DNA of 44,769 nt from an uncultured Lutimaribacter sp. (GTDB lineage Bacteria > Pseudomonadota > Alphaproteobacteria > Rhodobacterales > Rhodobacteraceae): NCBI GenBank assembly GCA_913061505.1, contig CAJXSO010000021.1, forward strand, positions 1 through 44,769, read 5' to 3'. Of the stretch, positions 40,053 to 44,769 are shown one piece after another. Below the pieces are notes generated by a model, which was not told the DNA's origin, ran no database searches, and saw only the letters and a list, made by a program, of their open reading frames with translations. How positions within the stretch are numbered: position 1 is the first letter of the stretch; each line of letters begins with the position of its first letter. Both the position numbers and the translations under genes were made by a program.

Positions 40053-41066
40053 TTAGCCGCGCCGACGGCCGCGGCGTTCGCGCTTTGGCGCCTCGTCATC
40101 GCCGGTGCCATCCGCGGCCGAGGAAAACCCACCCAACCGCGCTGTCACCTCGTCTAGCGTGGGGCGTGGCCCGCGCGGGCGGGTGGAAAGCGCCTCGTGC
40201 ATTTTTTCCAGATGCTCGGGCATGGTGCCGCAGCAGCCGCCAATAATAGCCGCCCCACAATCGCGCGCCAAAACGGCATATTCTGCCATCAGTTCCGGCG
40301 TGCCATCGTAATGGATGTGGCCATCGTGATATTTGGGAATACCTGCGTTGCCCTTGGCAATAATCGGGCGTTCGGTGCCTTGGGCGGCAAAGCCCAGCAC
40401 GGTGCGCAGCAAATCTGATGCGCCCACGCCGCAATTGGCACCAAAGGCGATGGGCGGGTTTTCCAGCGCCTCGACCATATCGACCATCTGCGCCGATGTC
40501 ATGCCCATCATCGTGCGCCCGGCGGTGTCAAAGCTCATCGTGCCGCACCAGGGCATGCCCGCGCGGGCAAATGCCTCGGCGGCGGCGCGGTATTCTTCGG
40601 GGGCTGAAATGGTTTCCAGCCACAGCACATCGGCGCCACCCTCTTTCAGCCCCTCGGCCTGTTCGTGGAAGATTTCGACAGCCAATTCATGGGTCAGCGT
40701 GCCCATCGGCGCAAAGATGTCGCCGGTGGGCCCGACCGAGCCCGCCACAACCACCTGACGCCCCGCGGCATCGGCCACCTCGCGCCCCAACTCGGCGCTG
40801 ATGCGGCTGATTTCGCGTGCGCGTTTTTCGGCGCCATGCAGTTTCAGCCGCGCGGCATTGCCACCAAACGAATTGGTGAGAAAAATATCGCTGCCGGCAT
40901 CAACGGCAAATTTATACAGCGCCTTGATGCGATCGGGGTGCTCTTCGTTCCACATCTCTGGCGCATCGCCCGAGGTAAGGCCCATGTTAAACAGGTTTGT
41001 GCCTGTTGCCCCATCGGCCATCAGCCAATCGCGGGTTTGCAAAAGCCGTGTCAGCGCGTCAGTCAT
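40053..41066 (-). CDS. Homocysteine S-methyltransferase module of a split methionine synthase (BHMT-like)
   Basis: 337-residue zinc-dependent methyltransferase of the betaine-homocysteine/MetH N-terminal family. The barrel starts WLMADGATGTNLF; zinc-binding cysteines are in GANCGVG (about C211) and GGCCGTMPEHL (about C275, C276). The last 30 residues are an Arg/Lys/Glu-rich tail (PKRERRGRRRG). It probably moves the methyl group from the adjacent cobalamin protein to homocysteine. The pterin-binding and reactivation parts are not in the window. The ATG at 41066 lies downstream of a region with a long inverted repeat. Confidence 0.88.
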   Translation of the reverse strand: MTDALTRLLQTRDWLMADGATGTNLFNMGLTSGDAPEMWNEEHPDRIKALYKFAVDAGSDIFLTNSFGGNAARLKLHGAEKRAREISRISAELGREVADAAGRQVVVAGSVGPTGDIFAPMGTLTHELAVEIFHEQAEGLKEGGADVLWLETISAPEEYRAAAEAFARAGMPWCGTMSFDTAGRTMMGMTSAQMVDMVEALENPPIAFGANCGVGASDLLRTVLGFAAQGTERPIIAKGNAGIPKYHDGHIHYDGTPELMAEYAVLARDCGAAIIGGCCGTMPEHLEKMHEALSTRPRGPRPTLDEVTARLGGFSSAADGTGDDEAPKRERRGRRRG

Positions 41067-41150
41067 TTCGGTGGCTCCGTTTTTATATACGCCCTCGTCC
41101 CCAATTTCCGCCTTTGGGGCAATGGCATTTTCTGCATAGTCAACATGAGG

Positions 41151-41197
41151 CCTGTTTCATAATCATGAACGGCAGGGGGCCGCAGGTTTGAAACAGG
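41151..41197 (-). promoter_or_regulatory. 9-bp inverted repeat upstream of the homocysteine methyltransferase
   Basis: CCTGTTTCA (41151-41159) and TGAAACAGG (41189-41197) are perfect reverse complements around 29 nt that themselves are GC-rich. The element lies 85-130 bp before the start codon and just upstream of TTGACT on the minus strand, a possible -35. It could be an operator for a methionine-cycle regulator. It does not match a SAM or SAH riboswitch that I can recognise. Confidence 0.45.
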
Positions 41198-41242
41198 AAA
41201 AGAAAATTAACTGCGCCGCGGCAATTTTTTGGCACAGGCCTG

Positions 41243-41282
41243 CAAACAAAAAAGCGCGGCCCGCAGGGTGCGGCCGCGCTTT
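41243..41282 (-). terminator. Intrinsic terminator of the DUF1476 gene
   Basis: AAAGCGCGGCC (41251-41261) pairs with GGCCGCGCTTT (41272-41282) over a 10-nt loop. On the minus strand the stem is followed by a T-rich run ending at 41243. It lies 20 bp past the minus-strand stop at 41303. Confidence 0.88.
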
Positions 41283-41302
41283 GAGATCGGGGTGCGAGGC
41301 GC

Positions 41303-41617
41303 TTAGACCTCGTTCATCACCTGTTTTTTGGCCTCGATCAGCATTTCGGCCATTTTTGCGCGAATTTCATCGGCGCTGCTGGCATCGCCCAGATCGGCCG
41401 AAACCTTGCGCACAACGTCTTCGTGGCCGGCCTCTTCGAAATCAGCCTTGATCACCTCTTTGGCGTATTCCGCCGCGGCCTCGCCGGTTTTGCCCATTTT
41501 TTCTGCAGCCCAAAGGCCCAGCAATTTATTGGCCCGGGCCTGCGCTTTGAACTGCATTTCTTCGTCATGGGCGAATTTAGCTTCAAATGCGTTTTCGCGA
41601 TCGTCAAAGGTGCTCAT
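41303..41617 (-). CDS. DUF1476 protein, F1Fo-ATPase inhibitor subunit zeta
   Basis: 104-residue helical protein typical of alphaproteobacteria. It starts MSTFDDRENAFEAKFAHDEE, the hallmark of the zeta subunit, whose N-terminal segment blocks F1-ATPase rotation in Paracoccus-type enzymes; the rest is a four-helix bundle (LLGLWAAEKMG, YAKEVIKADFEEAG). The ATG at 41617 is followed by the expected conserved start. It is a single gene with its own terminator, diverging from purC. Complete length and motifs support a working inhibitor. Confidence 0.92.
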   Translation of the reverse strand: MSTFDDRENAFEAKFAHDEEMQFKAQARANKLLGLWAAEKMGKTGEAAAEYAKEVIKADFEEAGHEDVVRKVSADLGDASSADEIRAKMAEMLIEAKKQVMNEV

Positions 41618-41769
41618 GGATGGCCTTCCCTAATCTGCCATTGCGGTTCTCTCTCATATGCCCCCGCAGGCGGCGTGACGCAAGGGGCGGCACCGTCTTG
41701 CGACAATGGCGCCCATGATTTATGGGGGGGCAGCGTCGGGACTCAGCCCGCGCAAGCGACGGAGTGGCC

Positions 41770-42531
41770 ATGGCACGGCGCAAGAAGATTTACGAAGGCA
41801 AGGCAAAGACCCTTTATGAAGGGCCCGAGCCGGGCACAATCGTGCAATATTTCAAAGATGACGCAACCGCGTTCAACGCTGAAAAGCGGGATGTGATCGA
41901 GGGCAAGGGGGTGCTGAACAACCTGCTTTCGGAATATTTCATGATGGGGCTGAATAATATCGGCGTGCCGACCCATTTCCTAAAGCGGTTGAACATGCGC
42001 GAGCAACTGGTGCGCGCCTGCGAGATTATTCCGCTCGAGGTGGTTGTGCGCAACTATGCCGCAGGCTCGATGTCCAAGCGCCTTGGCATCGACGAGGGCA
42101 CGCAGCTGCCCCGCCCGATCATCGAATATTACTACAAAGACGACAAGCTGGGCGATCCCTTGATCACCGAGGAACATATCGCAGCCTTTGGCTGGGCCAG
42201 CCAGCAAGACATGGACGATATCCTCAGCCTTGCGCTGCGGGTAAACGACTTTTTGTCGGGCGTGATGTTTGGCGTGGGCATTCGCCTGATCGATTTCAAA
42301 ATCGAAATTGGCCGGGTCTATGACGGTGATTTCCAGCGCCTTGTCGTGGCCGATGAAATCAGCCCCGACAGCTGCCGCCTGTGGGATATCGAAACCAACC
42401 AAAAGTTGGACAAAGACGTGTTCCGCCGCGATCTGGGCAACCTGACCGATGCCTATAGCGAAGTGGCACGCCGCCTGGGCGTGATGCCGAAAAACGCGGC
42501 CACACCGATTAAGCCAACTTTGATTAACTGA
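41770..42531 (+). CDS. purC: PurC, SAICAR synthetase
   Basis: 253-residue ATP-dependent ligase joining aspartate to CAIR in purine synthesis. It begins [20 protein letters not shown], then [17 protein letters not shown] and the signature [11 protein letters not shown] plus [12 protein letters not shown]. Length and motifs are normal for the short bacterial form. The ATG at 41770 is preceded by GGAGTGGCC; an open stretch upstream has no homology. It is first in the purC-purS-purQ unit, with a 79-bp gap to purS that holds a weak GC hairpin. Confidence 0.96.
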   Translation: MARRKKIYEGKAKTLYEGPEPGTIVQYFKDDATAFNAEKRDVIEGKGVLNNLLSEYFMMGLNNIGVPTHFLKRLNMREQLVRACEIIPLEVVVRNYAAGSMSKRLGIDEGTQLPRPIIEYYYKDDKLGDPLITEEHIAAFGWASQQDMDDILSLALRVNDFLSGVMFGVGIRLIDFKIEIGRVYDGDFQRLVVADEISPDSCRLWDIETNQKLDKDVFRRDLGNLTDAYSEVARRLGVMPKNAATPIKPTLIN

Positions 42532-42610
42532 TCAGGCCGCCCGGCCGTTTGGGCGGGCGATCCCACCACAACAGGGCTTTGGGCCCATCGAAACCTACCG
42601 GAGGACTGCC

Positions 42611-42841
42611 ATGAAGGCGCGGGTTCACGTAATGCTGAAAAACGGGGTGCTCGACCCGCAGGGCGAGGCGGTCAAGCATGCGCTTGGCGCGTTGGGCTTT
42701 CAGGGCGTAGAGGGCGTGCGCCAGGGCAAGGTGATCGAGCTCGAGCTGGCCGATGGCACCACCGAGGCCACCGTGCGCGACATGTGCGAGCGGCTGTTGG
42801 CCAATACGGTGATCGAATCCTACACGGTGGAGTTGGGCTGA
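42611..42841 (+). CDS. purS: PurS, FGAM synthase subunit
   Basis: 76-residue small subunit that bridges PurL and PurQ in formylglycinamidine ribonucleotide synthase. The [20 protein letters not shown] start and GKVIELEL segment are diagnostic. The ATG at 42611 has GGAGGACTGCC upstream. Its stop overlaps the purQ start (TGATG), so both are made in step. PurL is not within the window. Confidence 0.96.
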   Translation: MKARVHVMLKNGVLDPQGEAVKHALGALGFQGVEGVRQGKVIELELADGTTEATVRDMCERLLANTVIESYTVELG

Positions 42842-43509
42842 TGCACGCGGCCGTATTGGTTTTCCCCGGCTCGAACTGCGACCGCGACCTGGCGGTGGCC
42901 TTTGAAAAGGCCGGCGCCAAGGTAAGCATGGTGTGGCACAAAGACACCGGCCTGCCCGATGGCGTGGATGTGGTGGGCGTGCCCGGCGGGTTTTCTTATG
43001 GCGATTACCTGCGCTGCGGGGCCATTGCGGCCAATTCGCCCATTTGCGGCGCGCTGAAAGAGCACGTATCGCGCGGCGGCTATGCCTTGGGCATTTGCAA
43101 CGGGTTCCAGGTGCTGACCGAAACCCGCCTGCTGCCCGGTGCGCTGCGGCGCAACGCAGGGCTGAAATATATCTGCCGCCCGGTGGATTTGCTGGTTGGC
43201 ACGGCCGATAGCGCCTTTACGGCCGGCTATGAGGCGGGCCAGCAGATTACCGTGCCGATTGCCCATCATGATGGCAATTACTACGCCGATGCAGAAACGC
43301 TGCAGCAATTGCAGGCCGAAGATCGCATCGCCTTTCGCTATGCTGAAAACCCCAATGGCTCGGTCGGGGATATCGCGGGTATCTTGTCGGCCAACCGCCG
43401 GGTATTGGGCATGATGCCCCACCCCGAGCGTATGGCCGAACCGGCCCATGGTGGCACCGATGGGGCGGCAATGTTCCGCGCATTGCTGGATCAAATGGTG
43501 ACAGCCTGA
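42841..43509 (+). CDS. purQ: PurQ, FGAM synthase glutaminase subunit
   Basis: 222-residue class I glutamine amidotransferase that supplies ammonia to PurL. The nucleophile is in [10 protein letters not shown] (Cys about 86) and the His/Glu pair in MMPHPERM (about 196-199). The N-terminal [14 protein letters not shown] and [11 protein letters not shown] are typical. The ATG at 42841 overlaps the purS stop. A long antisense open frame across it is a GC-composition shadow. Confidence 0.96.
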   Translation: MHAAVLVFPGSNCDRDLAVAFEKAGAKVSMVWHKDTGLPDGVDVVGVPGGFSYGDYLRCGAIAANSPICGALKEHVSRGGYALGICNGFQVLTETRLLPGALRRNAGLKYICRPVDLLVGTADSAFTAGYEAGQQITVPIAHHDGNYYADAETLQQLQAEDRIAFRYAENPNGSVGDIAGILSANRRVLGMMPHPERMAEPAHGGTDGAAMFRALLDQMVTA

Positions 43510-43566
43510 CTTGAGCAAACCCGCGCTTCGGCGTAGCGTTGCAGCATGGCTGCCCGCTCTGTCCCT

Positions 43567-44769
43567 ATGAAAAATCTGCCCCTGCGCACCGGCACTGTTA
43601 GCTGGCGCGCAAGGGTGGCGCTGTTTGTGCTGACAATTCTGGCGGTGGTGACGGTGGTTGTCACCAATGCGCTGCTGACAGATCGCTTTACCGAAAACAC
43701 CCGCAACCGCGCCGAATTGCGGCTGGCCCTTTATTCGGGCAACCTGCTGTCCGAGCTGCGCCGCAACGCGATTGTGCCACAGCTGTTGTCGCGTGACCCG
43801 GCGTTGATCGGGGCTTTGGCCTCGGGCGATTTTTCCAATTCCACCCAACGCCTGATCTCGTTTGTCGATGAAATCGGCGCCGCCTCGTTGATGCTGCTTG
43901 ATCGCGACGGGCGCGCGGTGGCCGCCACTGACCGCAACCGCCTGGGCAGCATGCATCGCACAGACCCTTATTTTATTGATGCAATCCGATCGAATGAAAC
44001 GGTTTTCACCAATATGCGCCGCGAAGTGGGCAGTTTCGTTTTTGCCTATTCGCGCCGTGTAGAACAGCAGGGCGGCACGCTGGGTGTGATCGTGGTCGAG
44101 GTGGATTTGGCCAAATTCGAACGCGCCTGGGCTGGCATTTCCGATGCGGTTTTGGTGACAGATAGCGAAGGCACAATCATTTTGGCCTCGGAACCGCGGT
44201 GGCGGGGCCAAACCGAAGAGGCCGCATTGGCGGCCGAGCCGGCCATCAGCGCCATCCAGCGCGCCATCCAGGCCACCGCCGATTGGTCGGCCTTGCCTGC
44301 CGATGCCTATGTCGAGGGCGAGGCGGTGATGCGCATGCAAAGCCGCATTCCGTTTCGTGGCTGGATGATGACCAGCTTTACCACCTACGACAGCGTGCGC
44401 GAACGGGTGAACGGGGTGTTGGCGCTGGAAATCATGGGATTCGCCATTTTGCTGGCGCTGGCGTTTTACGCGCTTAGCCGCAAGACCGCGCTGCGCATGG
44501 CCTTGTTTCAGCGCGAGTCGGCGGAATTGCGCGCATTGAACATGCGCCTGCAGCGGGAAATTGCCGAGCGCGAGCGCGTGCAAGAAACCCTGGCCGTGGC
44601 CGAACAAACGCTTGAACAAAGCTCGAAATTGGCGGCCCTGGGCGAGATGTCGGCGGCGGTCAGCCACGAATTGAACCAGCCCCTGGCGGCGATGAAAACC
44701 TATCTGGCGGGTGCGCGCCTGCTGCTGCAGCGCAACCGCCCCGAAGAGGCGCTGTCGTCGTTCCAGCGC
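43567..44769 (+). CDS. dctB: DctB-like sensor histidine kinase, cut by the window end
   Basis: At least 401 residues; the frame is open to the last base. One membrane helix at about 17-34 (RVALFVLTILAVVTVVV), a periplasmic double-PAS-like sensor (about 45-290, with YFIDAIRSNETVF and FRGWMMTSF), a second membrane helix (about 295-312), a coiled coil (RMALFQRESAELRALNMRL) and the phosphoacceptor box AALGEMSAAVSHELNQPLAA with His about 369. This order matches DctB kinases that sense C4-dicarboxylates and phosphorylate DctD. ATG 43567 is chosen; ATG 43546 in frame is equally possible. The ATPase domain lies outside the window. Confidence 0.87.
   Translation, partial: MKNLPLRTGTVSWRARVALFVLTILAVVTVVVTNALLTDRFTENTRNRAELRLALYSGNLLSELRRNAIVPQLLSRDPALIGALASGDFSNSTQRLISFVDEIGAASLMLLDRDGRAVAATDRNRLGSMHRTDPYFIDAIRSNETVFTNMRREVGSFVFAYSRRVEQQGGTLGVIVVEVDLAKFERAWAGISDAVLVTDSEGTIILASEPRWRGQTEEAALAAEPAISAIQRAIQATADWSALPADAYVEGEAVMRMQSRIPFRGWMMTSFTTYDSVRERVNGVLALEIMGFAILLALAFYALSRKTALRMALFQRESAELRALNMRLQREIAERERVQETLAVAEQTLEQSSKLAALGEMSAAVSHELNQPLAAMKTYLAGARLLLQRNRPEEALSSFQR

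Noticed and set aside
41067-41302. SAM or SAH riboswitch upstream of the homocysteine methyltransferase
   Set aside because: The inverted repeat is present but I could not match the conserved core of any methionine-cycle riboswitch.
42537-42556. Terminator between purC and purS
   Set aside because: The GC hairpin is short and has no T-tract; purS and purQ are probably transcribed with purC.
42820-44667. A 615-codon minus-strand open frame across purQ and the histidine kinase
   Set aside because: Both plus-strand genes have complete family motifs; the antisense product is His/Gly/Arg-rich with no family resemblance.
1-44769. tRNA, rRNA, CRISPR arrays, insertion sequences or prophage genes
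   Set aside because: No cloverleaf-like sequence, regular repeat-spacer array, transposase, integrase or phage structural gene was recognised on either strand.

Overview
The window is about 45 kb of GC-rich, densely packed bacterial DNA, with short intergenic gaps, many ATGA or TGATG start/stop overlaps and several GTG/TTG starts. The gene content points to an alphaproteobacterium of the Rhodobacterales (Roseobacter/Rhodobacteraceae type): a form II cox-type molybdenum hydroxylase cluster, an aerobic benzoyl-CoA (box) cluster with BoxR, a methionine synthase split into separate proteins, the DUF1476 ATPase-inhibitor zeta protein, a TRAP solute-binding protein and a DctB-type kinase. The genus cannot be told from the sequence alone. 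No rRNA, tRNA, CRISPR array, transposase or phage gene was seen.

Layout. (1) 0-4.6 kb, minus strand: three tandem, translationally coupled glycosyltransferase genes; the middle one carries a degenerate sulfotransferase-like domain in front. (2) 4.8-12.9 kb, plus strand: coxD, coxE, an XdhC-like gene, a molybdopterin-binding protein, then coxS-coxL-coxM, closed by a strong terminator. The CoxL active-site loop reads AYRGAGR (form II), so the substrate is unknown and need not be CO. (3) 13-19.5 kb: single metabolic genes (sulfatase/phosphonate monoester hydrolase-like enzyme, EamA transporter, aldo/keto reductase, GFA protein, a 27-residue membrane peptide, a glycine-zipper envelope protein, a nitronate monooxygenase). 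(4) 19.6-32.5 kb: an orphan Rieske oxygenase, an orphan TRAP binding protein and the benzoate box cluster: benzoate-CoA ligase, alpha/beta hydrolase, DUF309 protein, boxC, boxB, a 53-residue four-cysteine protein, boxA, a hotdog thioesterase, boxR and a 3-hydroxyacyl-CoA dehydrogenase homologue that has lost its catalytic residues. (5) 32.7-37.9 kb: a WecA/MraY-type sugar-phosphate transferase, a small winged-helix protein, a membrane protein, a possible small peptide gene, a membrane-anchored serine hydrolase and a cytochrome P450. (6) 37.9-41.1 kb: DUF1638 protein, PaaI-type thioesterase, and the cobalamin-binding and homocysteine-binding parts of a split methionine synthase. (7) 41.3-44.8 kb: DUF1476 protein, purC-purS-purQ, and a DctB-like histidine kinase cut by the window end.

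How it works together. The box block should import (TRAP protein), activate (ligase), epoxidise (BoxA/BoxB) and open (BoxC) the ring of benzoate under BoxR control. Short shared motifs (TATAGTGC and TGCA-type repeats) lie in front of four of its transcription units. The semialdehyde dehydrogenase BoxD is not in the window. The observations most worth following are the four-cysteine microprotein coupled to boxA, a perfect intrinsic-terminator hairpin inside the DUF309 coding sequence, the apparent pseudo-dehydrogenase behind boxR, the DUF1638/split-MetH neighbourhood, and a possible peptide-hydrolase-P450 group at 35.0-37.9 kb.
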